Assembly: GCA_016934315.1 (NCBI GenBank)
Contig: JAFGSY010000007.1
Location: 45,866 to 109,865, forward strand
Reading direction: 5' to 3'
DNA length: 64,000 bases
Source: Candidatus Anaeroferrophillus wilburensis
GTDB lineage: Bacteria > Desulfobacterota > Anaeroferrophillalia > Anaeroferrophillales > Anaeroferrophillaceae
Shown here: positions 53,829-63,653 of the stretch, one piece after another
Layout: every line of letters starts with the position of its first letter
Position numbering within the stretch: position 1 is the first letter of the stretch
Notes under the pieces: generated by a model
Told to the model about the DNA's origin: nothing
What the model saw: only the letters and a program-made list of their open reading frames with translations
The model's database searches: none
Position numbers and translations under genes: made by a program

Positions 53829-54137
53829 CGCTCTCCTCCTGGCCCCCATTCAACAGCCATGACCATGGCCCTGCCTCCTACCCCGCAGGCTTTGCGGGTT
53901 GCCTCCCTACCTTAAAATTTAACCGTTTATCTCCCCTTGTCAACAACCACGTTCCACATACGGTTTTTCGCACAAAGATCATGCGCCATGCACGACCTGC
54001 CGGCAAATATTCTTCATTTTTCACCGGTGCTGCCGAACATACAAGAAGTCGTTCCTGCTTTCGGCAGACAGATGACCCAAATCAAACAGGCTTTCGCAAC
54101 GCTGCAGTTTCGCCAGGCAAACAAGGAATAAACTGTC
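53829..54137. other. 309-base divergent intergenic region
   Basis: It separates the minus-strand dehydrogenase from the plus-strand GH13 gene and must hold both promoters. A hairpin CCCGCA/TGCGGG at 53882-53898 lies in the dehydrogenase leader. A 64-codon plus-strand frame (53937-54131) has no ribosome site or family match, so I do not call it. Confidence 0.45.
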
Positions 54138-56039
54138 ATGCAGGATAGTCACCGCCCCCATGCACACCTGACCCATCTTCAGGAGCCGGACTATTCCCGG
54201 CCCCCATACCAGCTTTCCGCCGGCGCAAGGAAGCATCTGCACAGGCGGCTTTGCTTCATCTACAACCATGAAACTGCCGACCGCTACCTGCCCGAAGTGG
54301 AAAGAATCATGCAGATATACCACGCACACATCCCTCCTGAGCATTCCCCGCAGCAAAAAGGCTATAACCCTGCCAACCGGTTTACCGAACACGACGTCAT
54401 CCTGATTACGTACGGTGATCTTATCCGGGGCACGGAAAGATCCCCGCTGACCACCCTGGAAAAATTCTGTGGCACCTACCTGGAAGGGACGATAAACACC
54501 ATTCACATTCTGCCGTTTTTCCCCTATTCATCCGACCGCGGGTTTTCAATTATCGATTTTGCCACTGTCGATCCCAAGCTTGGCACCTGGGATGATATTG
54601 CCGATCTTGGACAGCACTATAAACTGATGTTTGACGGGGTCATCAACCATGTGTCTGCCAAGAGCCACTGGTTTCAGGAATTTTTGAACGGCAATCCCTA
54701 CTATAAGAACTTTTTCATCACCTTCAATTCACCGGCTGAGTTGACCAAAGAGCAGCGGCGCAAAATCTTTCGCCCCCGGACTTCAGACATTCTGGTTCCC
54801 TTTCAGACGATCAATGGACCGGCCCATGTCTGGGCAACGTTCTCCGCCGATCAGGTTGACCTGAACTACAAAAATCCTGATGTCCTGATGCGGGTTCTTG
54901 AGGTACTGCTCCTTTATATCCGTCGTGGAGCTGCCATCATTCGTCTTGATGCGGTAACCTTCTTGTGGGCCGAACCGGGAACCCGCTGCGTCCACCTGGA
55001 CCAGACCCATGAAATCGTCAAGCTGTTCCGGGACGTTCTCGATGCGGTCGCTCCCCATGTCGCCCTGATCACCGAAACCAACGTCCCCCATGAAGAAAAC
55101 ATCGCCTATTTCGGCAACGGCCATAATGAAGCCCAGATGGTCTATAATTTTGCTCTGCCGCCACTGGTGCTGCATACCTTTTATGCGGAAGATGCCCGGG
55201 TTCTCTCCCGATGGGCGGCCCACTTGACCACCCCGTCACCAACCACCACTTTTTTTAATTTTCTTGATTCCCATGATGGCATTGGCCTGATGGCGGTAAA
55301 AAATATCCTCAGCCAGGAACAGATCAGCTACCTCGCCAAAAAGACGCTGGAACACGGCGGGTTTATTTCCTACAAAACCGGAAGTGACGGCCAGGATGAA
55401 CCGTATGAAGCAAATATTACCTGGTTCAGCGCCCTGAACCGGGAAGATGAACGCAGCGAAGATCTTGCTTTTCAGGTAAAGCGTTTTGTCGCTTCCCGCT
55501 GCATCGCCCTAGTCCTGGCCGGCGTGCCGGGGATCTATCTGCACAGCCTGATCGGCAGTCGTAATGACGTGGAAGCGGTGCTCAAGACCGATTCCAAACG
55601 GGACATCAACCGGACGGTTATTGACGGCCAGGCCATTACCAGAGCCCTTGAGGATCCGATGTCAAAAATTTCGAGGATCAGCCGGGAACTGGGACGGCTC
55701 ATTGCCATCCGCTCGCACAAACGGGCTTTTCATCCCAACGGGCCGCAGCATATTATCAATCTCAAAGCCGAGGTTTTTGCGGTACTGCGATTATCGCCGG
55801 AACGGGACCAGCATATCCTGGCCCTGATCAATGTCGCCAATCGGGTCATTCATCTGGAAGTGGATTTTGCCCAACTATGTCTGGAAGATATTTGTGTGCT
55901 GGAAAACCACTGGTATGACATCGTCAGCGGCATGGAGTGGCTGGCTGAAAAGCGGAAGCTGTCGTTAACCATGATGCCCTATGACATCATGTGGCTTGAA
56001 TCATACCGGCAGAAACTGCCCGACCGGCCGTCTGATTGA
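54138..56039 (+). CDS. GH13_18 glycoside phosphorylase (sucrose- or glucosylglycerate-phosphorylase type)
   Basis: The 633-residue (beta/alpha)8 enzyme should cleave an alpha-glucoside with phosphate to glucose-1-phosphate. GH13 catalytic positions are clear: nucleophile Asp271 in IIRLDAVTFLW, acid/base Glu313 in ALITETNVPHEEN, and transition-state Asp380 in NFLDSHDGIG. The GVPGIYLHSLIGSRNDVEAV stretch is typical of the GH13_18 group that includes glucosylglycerate phosphorylases. There is no signal peptide, so it acts in the cytoplasm. There is no adjacent glucosyl-3-phosphoglycerate synthase or transporter, leaving substrate choice (sucrose, glucosylglycerate or other) open. Confidence 0.88.
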   Translation: MQDSHRPHAHLTHLQEPDYSRPPYQLSAGARKHLHRRLCFIYNHETADRYLPEVERIMQIYHAHIPPEHSPQQKGYNPANRFTEHDVILITYGDLIRGTERSPLTTLEKFCGTYLEGTINTIHILPFFPYSSDRGFSIIDFATVDPKLGTWDDIADLGQHYKLMFDGVINHVSAKSHWFQEFLNGNPYYKNFFITFNSPAELTKEQRRKIFRPRTSDILVPFQTINGPAHVWATFSADQVDLNYKNPDVLMRVLEVLLLYIRRGAAIIRLDAVTFLWAEPGTRCVHLDQTHEIVKLFRDVLDAVAPHVALITETNVPHEENIAYFGNGHNEAQMVYNFALPPLVLHTFYAEDARVLSRWAAHLTTPSPTTTFFNFLDSHDGIGLMAVKNILSQEQISYLAKKTLEHGGFISYKTGSDGQDEPYEANITWFSALNREDERSEDLAFQVKRFVASRCIALVLAGVPGIYLHSLIGSRNDVEAVLKTDSKRDINRTVIDGQAITRALEDPMSKISRISRELGRLIAIRSHKRAFHPNGPQHIINLKAEVFAVLRLSPERDQHILALINVANRVIHLEVDFAQLCLEDICVLENHWYDIVSGMEWLAEKRKLSLTMMPYDIMWLESYRQKLPDRPSD

Positions 56040-56070
56040 CCGGTTTCGACATTAATGAGAGAACCTTGCT

Positions 56071-56943
56071 CTAAGCCAAGGCGGCAAAAAACGCTTCAAG
56101 CTCCTCCTGTTTATTGAAAAGGAACGATCTCACCTGCCCAACGGCACCTTCGTCGGCAGAAACCGCCTCAAGATCACCGGGACGAATCTGACCGGCAATC
56201 GAATTCCCCTCTTTGCCAATCCCCAGTTCCTGCGCCAGAACATTGGCAATTCTCAACAGGGTCACATCAACAACACTGGCTCCCGATGCCAGCTGCGGTT
56301 GATGGTGCCCGGCAACCGGCTGAACAATCTTGGCGGGGAATTTCCACCTGGTCAACAACATGGCGCTGACCTCACAGTGATCAATGCCGATAATCTCCCG
56401 TTCCACCAGATGCAGTTTGCTTTGTTGGCCCACATTGGCCCGTTCCAATACCTCCTGAAACAGCTCGGGAAAAAACTGGTCGAGAACGACTTTGCCAAGA
56501 TCATGGAGAAGACCGACAATGAATAGATATTCACGGTCATCGGCACCGGCAAAACGACGGCCAAGCTCCTGCATCGCGGTTGCCACCGCCAGGCTGTGCA
56601 GCCACAGACCGGCGGCAGAAAAATAAGGGGAAGGCCGCCGGCCCCTGGGAAGACTCTTGATAATACCAATGGAAATCGCCAGAGATTTAACCATATTAAA
56701 CCCCAGCAGGGCAACGGCATGCTTGACATCGGCAATTTTCTGGGGAAAACCATAATAAGCGGAATTGGCAACCTTGAGAACTTTAGCGGCCAGGGCCGGA
56801 TCTCGAGAGATGACCGCCGTCAGATCAGCCGCATTAGTATTGGGATTCTGCATCAGCTCCAGCAGTTTCGGCACCACCGCCGGCAGCGTCGGCAACTCTT
56901 CAATCCTGGCATAGATTTTCTGGTACAGTTCTCCAGCTTCCAT
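56071..56943 (-). CDS. HDOD-domain signalling protein
   Basis: The 290-residue protein contains an HDOD domain: LPTLPAVVPKLLELMQNPNT, DPALAAKVLKVANSAYYGFP and GLLHDLGKVVLDQFF. The HD pair of the metal phosphohydrolases survives in LLHDLGK, which is less usual in HDOD proteins. Such proteins serve as scaffolds or regulators in motility, c-di-GMP and stress signalling. GGAGG lies 7 bases before ATG 56943; the longer frame to 57021 is rejected. It follows serA on the same strand after 111 bases with no functional tie. Confidence 0.9.
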   Translation of the reverse strand: MEAGELYQKIYARIEELPTLPAVVPKLLELMQNPNTNAADLTAVISRDPALAAKVLKVANSAYYGFPQKIADVKHAVALLGFNMVKSLAISIGIIKSLPRGRRPSPYFSAAGLWLHSLAVATAMQELGRRFAGADDREYLFIVGLLHDLGKVVLDQFFPELFQEVLERANVGQQSKLHLVEREIIGIDHCEVSAMLLTRWKFPAKIVQPVAGHHQPQLASGASVVDVTLLRIANVLAQELGIGKEGNSIAGQIRPGDLEAVSADEGAVGQVRSFLFNKQEELEAFFAALA

Positions 56944-57054
56944 AGGGTTGCCTCCGACAGCAACGCTGTCACCATTCAGCATTATCAGCCTAAAGCGCGG
57001 TAGAGTGCCAACCAACGTCAAACGCCAAGCCCCTTGCGACCGGCAGCCAACCGG

Positions 57055-58677
57055 CTACAATGTCACCACCTTTGCTTCCAGCAGGCCGTCCTGCTCCAGC
57101 AGCTCATCAATAACCTCTTTGGGCACCTCATTATCCAGGGAGACAAAGGATACCGCCTTGCCGCCCTTGACCCGCGACAGGTTGAAGCCGGCAATGTTGA
57201 TCTGGTGCTTGCCGAGCACCGTGCCCACTTTGCCGACAATCCCCGGTTTATCAATATTTTTGAAATAGAGGTAGTTACCCTGGGCAACCATTTCCAGGTG
57301 AAACTGGTCAAGGAAGAGGATTCGGCAGACATTATCGGCAAAGACCGTCCCGCCCATGAGATGTTCGCCCTCATCCGTCTTAATCCTAAGAAGGAGCAGA
57401 TCATTGTAATTTTCATAGGAGGAAGTTTTCGATTCCTGGATATCCATATCCCGCTCCTTGGCCAGGTAGGGAGCGTTGATGAAGGAAACCGCTTCTTTGA
57501 CATGTTTTTCCAGAAACCCCTTCAAGCCGGCAACCGTAAAGGGTTGAAAGCTGAAGGGGATATCAAACACCCGTTCGCCAAAATCCTCTTTGAACTTATT
57601 GCCGACCATGGTGATCTGAAACGCTTCCGGCCGCCCTTTGGCAACCTGGGCCGCCAGACGGCCCATGGCTTCAGCCAGATCAAAGTACAGCTGCATAGGA
57701 GCCGGCAGCTGGGATCGCATGTAAGGGATATTGACCGCATTTTCGTAGGCCCGGCCCCGGAGGGCGTTGATAACCTGCTCGGCAATGATCACTGCCACCC
57801 CTTCCTGGCCTTCAACGGTATTGGCCCCAATGTGGGGGGTAACGAAAACATTTTCCAACTCCAGCAGTTTATGATGTCCCAGTGGTTCCTGCCCAAAGAC
57901 ATCGACGCCGGCGGCAAAAACTTTGCCCGACTTCACCGCCTCATACAGATCATCCTCATTAATGATGCCACCGCGGGCACAGTTGACCACCACCACCCCG
58001 TCTTTCATCAGGGAAAATTCCTGGGCGGTGATCATATTCTGGGTTTCTTCGGTTTTCGGGGTGTGGATGGTTATGACATCACTTAAGGCCAGTAAATCTT
58101 CCAGACGATCATAGAGGGTTACTCCCAGGCCTTCCGACTTCACCTTTTTGATATAGGGATCAAACGCAATAACTTTCATCCCGAACGCCTTGGCCCGCGC
58201 CGCCACGCTGCCGCCTATCCGCCCCAGACCAACAACCCCGAGGGTTTTGCCGTAGAGCTGGCGACCCATGAACTTCTTCCGCGTCCATTCCTCTTTTTTC
58301 AGCGAGGTGTTGGCCGCCGGGATTTTACGGGCTGCGGCCAGCATCATCCCCATGGTCAACTCGGTGGCGGCAATGGTATTGCCAGTGGGTGCGTTCATGA
58401 CAATCACCCCTTTAATACTGGCCGCTTCCAGATCGATATTATCCAGCCCGACACCGGCCCGACCGATAATTTTCAGCCGACCGGGGTTTTCCAGCAGGTC
58501 AGCCGTTACCGTCGTACCACTGCGGGTAATAATGGCATCATACTGACCAATAATCGTTTTCAACGCTTCATGAGGAATGCCAACCTGGATATCCAGCTCG
58601 ACGTCTTTTTCCCGTTCCAAGACAGCGATCCCCTCAGGGGCCAAATTGTCAGTGATCAGAACCTTGAATGCGGCCAT
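57055..58677 (-). CDS. serA: D-3-phosphoglycerate dehydrogenase
   Basis: It performs the first step of serine synthesis, oxidising 3-phosphoglycerate with NAD+. The 540-residue long-form enzyme has the substrate and Rossmann domains (VVGLGRIGGSVAARAKAFG), the catalytic Arg (NCARGGIINEDDL), Glu (VFGQEP) and His (TPHIGANTVEGQ). An allosteric substrate-binding domain and a C-terminal ACT domain (NIDKPGIVGKVGTVLGKHQI) suggest serine feedback. GGGAGG precedes the ATG. It diverges from the liv operon. Confidence 0.96.
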   Translation of the reverse strand: MAAFKVLITDNLAPEGIAVLEREKDVELDIQVGIPHEALKTIIGQYDAIITRSGTTVTADLLENPGRLKIIGRAGVGLDNIDLEAASIKGVIVMNAPTGNTIAATELTMGMMLAAARKIPAANTSLKKEEWTRKKFMGRQLYGKTLGVVGLGRIGGSVAARAKAFGMKVIAFDPYIKKVKSEGLGVTLYDRLEDLLALSDVITIHTPKTEETQNMITAQEFSLMKDGVVVVNCARGGIINEDDLYEAVKSGKVFAAGVDVFGQEPLGHHKLLELENVFVTPHIGANTVEGQEGVAVIIAEQVINALRGRAYENAVNIPYMRSQLPAPMQLYFDLAEAMGRLAAQVAKGRPEAFQITMVGNKFKEDFGERVFDIPFSFQPFTVAGLKGFLEKHVKEAVSFINAPYLAKERDMDIQESKTSSYENYNDLLLLRIKTDEGEHLMGGTVFADNVCRILFLDQFHLEMVAQGNYLYFKNIDKPGIVGKVGTVLGKHQINIAGFNLSRVKGGKAVSFVSLDNEVPKEVIDELLEQDGLLEAKVVTL

Positions 58678-58921
58678 GCTTACCTCCCAGTTTTTTCTGC
58701 TTTTTTCCCGCCGTCAGGCGATTGCCACCGGCTCATGCCTCAACTGTACTAGCAAAAACCGTCCACCAGCACAAGAGAGAAGGAGCTCCCGGGAAAACTT
58801 TTCCCGCCGCTCTTTTGCCATATCCCGGCCAGTTGCCGCCCGAAACCCCTTGACGTGTACTGAAAAAATCTGATAGGCAAAACCGATTGTCTTTCAACCT
58901 GCCATATAATGAGGATCAGCC

Positions 58922-60091
58922 ATGAAGAAGATTTTTTCTATCATCCTGATGCTGGCGCTGTTTCTGGCTCTGGCCATTCCCGGATTTGCCTCAACAAAAA
59001 CCATCACCATCGGTTTTAATATCCCGCTAACCGGTGAGATCCCCAAGGTGGGAGAATCCTCTAAGTTTGCAGCTGAGATGCTGAAGGAGGACATTAACAG
59101 TGCCGGCGGCCTACAGGTGGGGAAAGAGAAATACCTGCTGGAATTCATCTATGAAGACAACGAGTCTAAAGCCGAATCAGCAGTTGCCGTAGCCCAGAAA
59201 CTCATCGATCGCAACAAGGTACTGGCTATCATCGGCCCCAACTCGAGCAAACAGGCGGTACCCGCCGGTGAGATTGCCGATATGAACGAAACCCCAATGA
59301 TCTCCCCCTGGTCGACCAATCCTGACACCACCAAGGACCGGCCGTGGGTTTTCCGGGCTGCGTTCCTGGATCCCTTCCAGGGACCGGTGGCAGTCGACTT
59401 TGCCATGGCCCAGTTCAAGGCAAAAACCGCTGCGGTACTCTATGCGCTGGCCAATGATTACAGCAAGGGCCTGGCGGAAATTTTCAGGGATGATTTTGAA
59501 AAAAAGAATGGTGCCGGCTCCGTGGTCGCCTTCGAAAGCTATGGTGATCGCGACCAGGACTTCAGTGCCCAGTTGACAACTATCATCGCCGCCAAACCTG
59601 ACTTCATTTTCCTGCCCAACAACTATAATGAAGTCGCCCTGACCGTCAAGCAGGCCCATGATCTCGGTTGGCAAGGGCCTTTCATGGGGTCGGATGCCTG
59701 GGGTTCCGCCGAACTGATGACCCTCTGCGGCAATGACTGCATCGGCCATTATTTTTCCACCCACTATGCCGCTGCCGGTGCCCAAGGCGACACCAAGGCT
59801 TTTATCGATACGTTTAACGCCACCTATGGATACGTTCCCGATGATGTTGCCGCCCTGACCTGGGATGCCACCCGCCTGGTGCTTCAGGCAATTCAAAATC
59901 ACGGCACACTGACCGGCAAGGTTCGCAAAGACCGCAAGGCAATTCGTCAGGCGCTGAGCGACATCAAGAGTTTTGCCGGGGTCACCGGCCAGATGAAGTT
60001 TGATGACCAGGGTGATCCCATCAAGTGCGCCGTGGTGGTCCGCATCAACGATAAAGGGGAATTTGTCTTCACCAAATCTGTCTGTCCCTGA
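58922..60091 (+). CDS. livK: Branched-chain amino acid ABC transporter, periplasmic binding protein
   Basis: A signal peptide (MKKIFSIILMLALFLALAIP, cleaved near GFAS) precedes a type I periplasmic binding fold: ITIGFNIPLTGEIPKVGESS, IIGPNSSKQAVPAGEIADMN and FIFLPNNYNEVALTVKQAHD. The 389 residues are standard. GAGG lies 9 bases before the ATG. It heads a complete livKHMGF set in the usual order. The liganded amino acid (Leu/Ile/Val or another) cannot be read from sequence alone. Confidence 0.94.
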   Translation: MKKIFSIILMLALFLALAIPGFASTKTITIGFNIPLTGEIPKVGESSKFAAEMLKEDINSAGGLQVGKEKYLLEFIYEDNESKAESAVAVAQKLIDRNKVLAIIGPNSSKQAVPAGEIADMNETPMISPWSTNPDTTKDRPWVFRAAFLDPFQGPVAVDFAMAQFKAKTAAVLYALANDYSKGLAEIFRDDFEKKNGAGSVVAFESYGDRDQDFSAQLTTIIAAKPDFIFLPNNYNEVALTVKQAHDLGWQGPFMGSDAWGSAELMTLCGNDCIGHYFSTHYAAAGAQGDTKAFIDTFNATYGYVPDDVAALTWDATRLVLQAIQNHGTLTGKVRKDRKAIRQALSDIKSFAGVTGQMKFDDQGDPIKCAVVVRINDKGEFVFTKSVCP

Positions 60092-60154
60092 TCGGCAGCC
60101 CCTCTTTCAGCGTTCCAGCACCGCCCTGGAAAAGAGTTGGAACTGGATGGCACC

Positions 60155-61081
60155 ATGCTGCAATCTATCGCCCAGAACCTCTTGAACGCCCTGCAATGGG
60201 GGAGTTTCTACTCTCTCATTGCTTTGGGCTACACTCTGGTGTATGGCGTCTTGCTGCTGATCAACTTTGCCCATGGCGATATTGTCATGGTCGGGGCTTA
60301 TATCGCATTTTTCGTCTCTTCCCTGCTCCTGGGGCACTACCAGATGCTGCCCTTCAACCTGCCAGGTGGGGTAGCCCTGGCGCTGGCCATCCCTTTGACC
60401 ATGATACTCACGGCAGCCGTGGGGGTCACCCTGGAACGCATCGCCTACCGGCCCCTGCGGCGAAAAGGCGCCCACCGCCTCTACGTTGTCATCACCGCCC
60501 TCATGTGCGGCCTTATCCTGGAAAACGGCAATCTGGCCCTGCTGGGAGCCAGCCGGAAAAAATTTCCAGAGATGGTTGACAAGGTTGTCTATACCTTCGG
60601 TGCCGTAAGCGTCACCAACCTGAAGATAGCGGTTATCTTTACTGCGTTTCTGGTTTTTTTCCTGCTCCAGTTCATCGTCACCAAAACAAAAATCGGCATG
60701 GCCATGCGGGCCATTTCCTATGACAAGTTTGCCGTTCCTTTGATGGGCATCCCCATTGATAACGTTATTGTGTTCACGTTTATCCTTGGCTCTTCACTGG
60801 CAGGCCTGGCAGGTCTGCTCTCTGCCCTCTCCTACCCCATCCTCGATCCGTATATGGGCCTTTCCATTGGCTGGAAAGCATTTATTGCGGCGGTGGTGGG
60901 AGGCATCGGCGATATCCGCGGCGCCTTTGCCGGCGGCTTTATTCTCGGTTTTCTGGAAATCATGGTAGTCGCTTTTTTCCCCTCCACCTACCGGGATCTT
61001 TTCGCCTTCAGTATTCTGTTGTTTATCCTGACCCTGAGGCCCACTGGGCTTTTCGGGGTTGCCAAAACAACCAAGATTTAA
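60155..61081 (+). CDS. livH: Branched-chain amino acid ABC transporter permease
   Basis: The 308-residue membrane protein has the LivH signature GSFYSLIALGYTLVYGVLLL and NFAHGD near the start, then the inner-membrane loop LRRKGAHRLYVVITALMCGL and GGIGDIRGAFAGGFILGFLE. About eight helices are visible. ATG 60155 is preferred to the in-frame TTG at 60137. It pairs with LivM, whose gene starts 6 bases after its stop. Confidence 0.95.
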   Translation: MLQSIAQNLLNALQWGSFYSLIALGYTLVYGVLLLINFAHGDIVMVGAYIAFFVSSLLLGHYQMLPFNLPGGVALALAIPLTMILTAAVGVTLERIAYRPLRRKGAHRLYVVITALMCGLILENGNLALLGASRKKFPEMVDKVVYTFGAVSVTNLKIAVIFTAFLVFFLLQFIVTKTKIGMAMRAISYDKFAVPLMGIPIDNVIVFTFILGSSLAGLAGLLSALSYPILDPYMGLSIGWKAFIAAVVGGIGDIRGAFAGGFILGFLEIMVVAFFPSTYRDLFAFSILLFILTLRPTGLFGVAKTTKI

Positions 61082-61087
61082 AGCCAT

Positions 61088-62107
61088 ATGATACAAGAAA
61101 AAATGACCGTCCCGGCTGCCCTGCTCACCCTGTTGATGATGATCATGGGGCTAGCCCATTTCGAAATCATTGATCTCTATACCCAAACCATCATCCTGTT
61201 TATCGGCATCAACATCATCATCTCATCGAGCCTGAACCTGGTTAACGGTCACATGGGTGAATTTTCCTGCGGCCATGCTGGTTTTATCGCGGTCGGCGCC
61301 TATGTCTCCTCCATTCTCTCCGTCGCTCTGTTCACCCAGGATCGGGTTTTCGGCGCCCCCCTGCTGCCGCCGGCATATGCCGCCCTCGCTTTCCCACTGA
61401 TCATCTTTGCCGGCGGACTGGCGGCGGCTTTTGCCGGCCTGCTGGTCGCCCTGCCATCCTTTAAAACCAGAGGAGACTATCTGGCCATTATCACCATTGC
61501 CGCCAACTATATTATTATCACTCTGATTATCAATATTGACAAAATCGGCGGTGCCAGGGGTTTTATGGGCATGAAGCGGGTGGTCATGGCGATGGAGGAG
61601 GTGGCCGAAATTCCCTGGATGATCTTGTGGGTTTTTCTTTTCACGGTGCTGGTGGTCATGGCCATTCGCCGCTTTGTTTCCTCCACCTACGGCAAAGGCA
61701 TCATCGCCATCCAGCAGGATGAGGTGGCGGCTGAAATTATGAGCGTCAACACCAATAAAATGAAACTGATTGCTTTTATGCTCTCTTCCGGCCTGGCCGG
61801 CGTGGCCGGCGGTTTGTACGCCCATGTGGTGGGCTATGTCAACCCCAAGTCATTTGATATCCTCAAATCCACTGAAGCGCTGGTCATGGTCTATCTGGGA
61901 GGCATGGGATCAATTACCGGCTCAGTACTTTCCGCCGTTTTCTTCACCCTCCTACTGGAGGCCCTGCGACCTCTGCAGATCATCAAGTGGATTGTTATCC
62001 CGCTGCTGCTCATTATTCTAATGCAATTTCGCCCCGAAGGAATCATGGGGCACCGGGAGCTGGGAGATATTTTCCCCAGGCTGAAAAAATTTTACCGTTT
62101 CAAGTAA
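61088..62107 (+). CDS. livM: Branched-chain amino acid ABC transporter permease
   Basis: This 339-residue protein is the second permease half. LivM motifs include SSLNLVNGHMGEFSCGHAGF, the TRGDYLAIITIAANYIIITL coupling helix and the GGMGSITGSVLSAVFFTLLL segment. It starts 6 bases after livH and is followed by livG after 15 bases, all on one transcript. Confidence 0.95.
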   Translation: MIQEKMTVPAALLTLLMMIMGLAHFEIIDLYTQTIILFIGINIIISSSLNLVNGHMGEFSCGHAGFIAVGAYVSSILSVALFTQDRVFGAPLLPPAYAALAFPLIIFAGGLAAAFAGLLVALPSFKTRGDYLAIITIAANYIIITLIINIDKIGGARGFMGMKRVVMAMEEVAEIPWMILWVFLFTVLVVMAIRRFVSSTYGKGIIAIQQDEVAAEIMSVNTNKMKLIAFMLSSGLAGVAGGLYAHVVGYVNPKSFDILKSTEALVMVYLGGMGSITGSVLSAVFFTLLLEALRPLQIIKWIVIPLLLIILMQFRPEGIMGHRELGDIFPRLKKFYRFK

Positions 62108-62122
62108 GCGATTGACATCACG

Positions 62123-62890
62123 ATGACTGTCCTGAAAATAGAAGGGTTGACCCAGCATTTCAGTGGCCTGTGCGCTCTCTCGGACTTCAATGTCCAAGTG
62201 GGAAAACAGGAACTGGTGGGCCTGATCGGCCCTAATGGTGCCGGTAAAACCACCGTGTTCAATGTGGTCAGCGGCTTCTATCAGCCGACCCGCGGCACCA
62301 TCACCTTTTTTGACCAGCCCATTGCCGGCCTGAAGCCTCATCAGGTTACCACCTACGGTATCGCCAGAACCTTTCAGAATATCAGACTCTGGAATGAACT
62401 GACCGTACTGGAAAATATTTCCCTGGCTCAGCACGGGACCCTTAACTACGGCATGATGGATCTCTTTTTCCGCACCCGTCGCTATCAACAACGTGAACGG
62501 GAGATTCGCGATCTGGCCCTTGAACTGCTGGAGATCTTCAAGCTGTCCCCCTTTGCCGGGGAAAAACCAAAAAATCTTCCCTATGGCCTGCAGCGCAAGG
62601 TGGAAATCGCCCGGGCGCTTTCATCCCGACCGCAGTTGCTGCTGCTCGATGAACCGGCAGCCGGCCTCAACTCCAAGGACATTTTTGAACTTATTGATCT
62701 CATCCAGTGGATTTTCGAGGAATTTGACCTGAGCATCTGGATGATTGAACACCAGATGAAGGTTGTCATGAGTCTCTGCTCCAGAATCACCGTCATCGAT
62801 TTCGGCGAAACCATCGCGGAAGGAACCCCGGAGGAAATTCAGAACAACCCGGAAGTTATCAAGGCGTACCTGGGAGATGACCTCATATAG
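62123..62890 (+). CDS. livG: Branched-chain amino acid ABC transporter ATPase
   Basis: The 255-residue ATPase has Walker A GPNGAGKTT, the LivG-type GIARTFQNIRLWNELTVLEN, a slightly unusual signature (NLPYGLQRKVEIARAL, where LSGGQ would be; LivG proteins normally show LPYGxQR), Walker B LLLLDEPAAGLN and H-loop IEHQMKVV. It acts with LivF on the LivHM permease. Confidence 0.95.
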   Translation: MTVLKIEGLTQHFSGLCALSDFNVQVGKQELVGLIGPNGAGKTTVFNVVSGFYQPTRGTITFFDQPIAGLKPHQVTTYGIARTFQNIRLWNELTVLENISLAQHGTLNYGMMDLFFRTRRYQQREREIRDLALELLEIFKLSPFAGEKPKNLPYGLQRKVEIARALSSRPQLLLLDEPAAGLNSKDIFELIDLIQWIFEEFDLSIWMIEHQMKVVMSLCSRITVIDFGETIAEGTPEEIQNNPEVIKAYLGDDLI

Positions 62891-62920
62891 GAACCATTCA
62901 GCTTTTTAAAAGGATGATCA

Positions 62921-63643
62921 ATGCTGCTTGAAGTAGAAAATCTGCAGGTCAAATATGGCAATATTGCCGCCCTCCATGGCATCAGTTTCCATGTCCACGA
63001 GGGTGAAATTGTTACCCTGATCGGGGCCAACGGGGCCGGCAAAACAACCACCCTCCATACCATCTGCCGGCTCCCGCCACCCGAGGCGCCAAAACTGACC
63101 GAGGGAGATATCCGCTACCGGGGGAAAAGCATTGTCAACGTCGAGCCCCATGATATGGTCAGGAAACTCCATCTTGCTTTGGTACCCGAAGGACGCCATA
63201 TCTTCGGCAACCTGACCGTAATGGAAAACCTCAAGCTGGCCACCTATTCCCGGAAACATGTCGTTCATGATGGTGCTTACCAGCAGGTCTTCGACCTGTT
63301 CCCCCGTCTGGCTGAGCGGCGCAAACAGCGCAGTGAATCATTAAGCGGCGGCGAGCAGCAGATGCTGGCCGTTGGCCGGGCGCTGATGACCGGCTGCACC
63401 TTCATCATGCTTGATGAACCCTCCATGGGACTGGCCCCGCTGCTGATGTACGATATGTTCCGGGCTTTGAAGAAACTCAACGAAGAGGGCATGACCATCC
63501 TGCTCATTGAACAGAATGCCCATATCGCCCTGCAGTGCGCCCACCGTGGCTATCTGCTGGATACCGGCAACATTATCATTTCCGGCACATCACAGGAACT
63601 GATGGATACCCCTGAAGTGCAAAAAGCCTATTTGGGCGGCTAA
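62921..63643 (+). CDS. livF: Branched-chain amino acid ABC transporter ATPase
   Basis: The 240-residue ATPase shows Walker A GANGAGKTT, Q-loop LALVPEGRHIFGNLTV, signature SLSGGEQQMLAVGRAL, Walker B FIMLDEPSMGLAP and H-loop IEQNAHIA. AAAAGGATGATCA supplies the ribosome site. It is the last gene of the liv operon. No intrinsic terminator is visible; a decayed gene on the other strand begins 11 bases past its stop. Confidence 0.95.
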   Translation: MLLEVENLQVKYGNIAALHGISFHVHEGEIVTLIGANGAGKTTTLHTICRLPPPEAPKLTEGDIRYRGKSIVNVEPHDMVRKLHLALVPEGRHIFGNLTVMENLKLATYSRKHVVHDGAYQQVFDLFPRLAERRKQRSESLSGGEQQMLAVGRALMTGCTFIMLDEPSMGLAPLLMYDMFRALKKLNEEGMTILLIEQNAHIALQCAHRGYLLDTGNIIISGTSQELMDTPEVQKAYLGG

Positions 63644-63653
63644 AAAAACCTCT

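Noticed and set aside
53937..54131. 64-codon plus-strand frame before the GH13 gene
   Set aside because: No ribosome site, no recognisable family, and it lies in a divergent promoter region.
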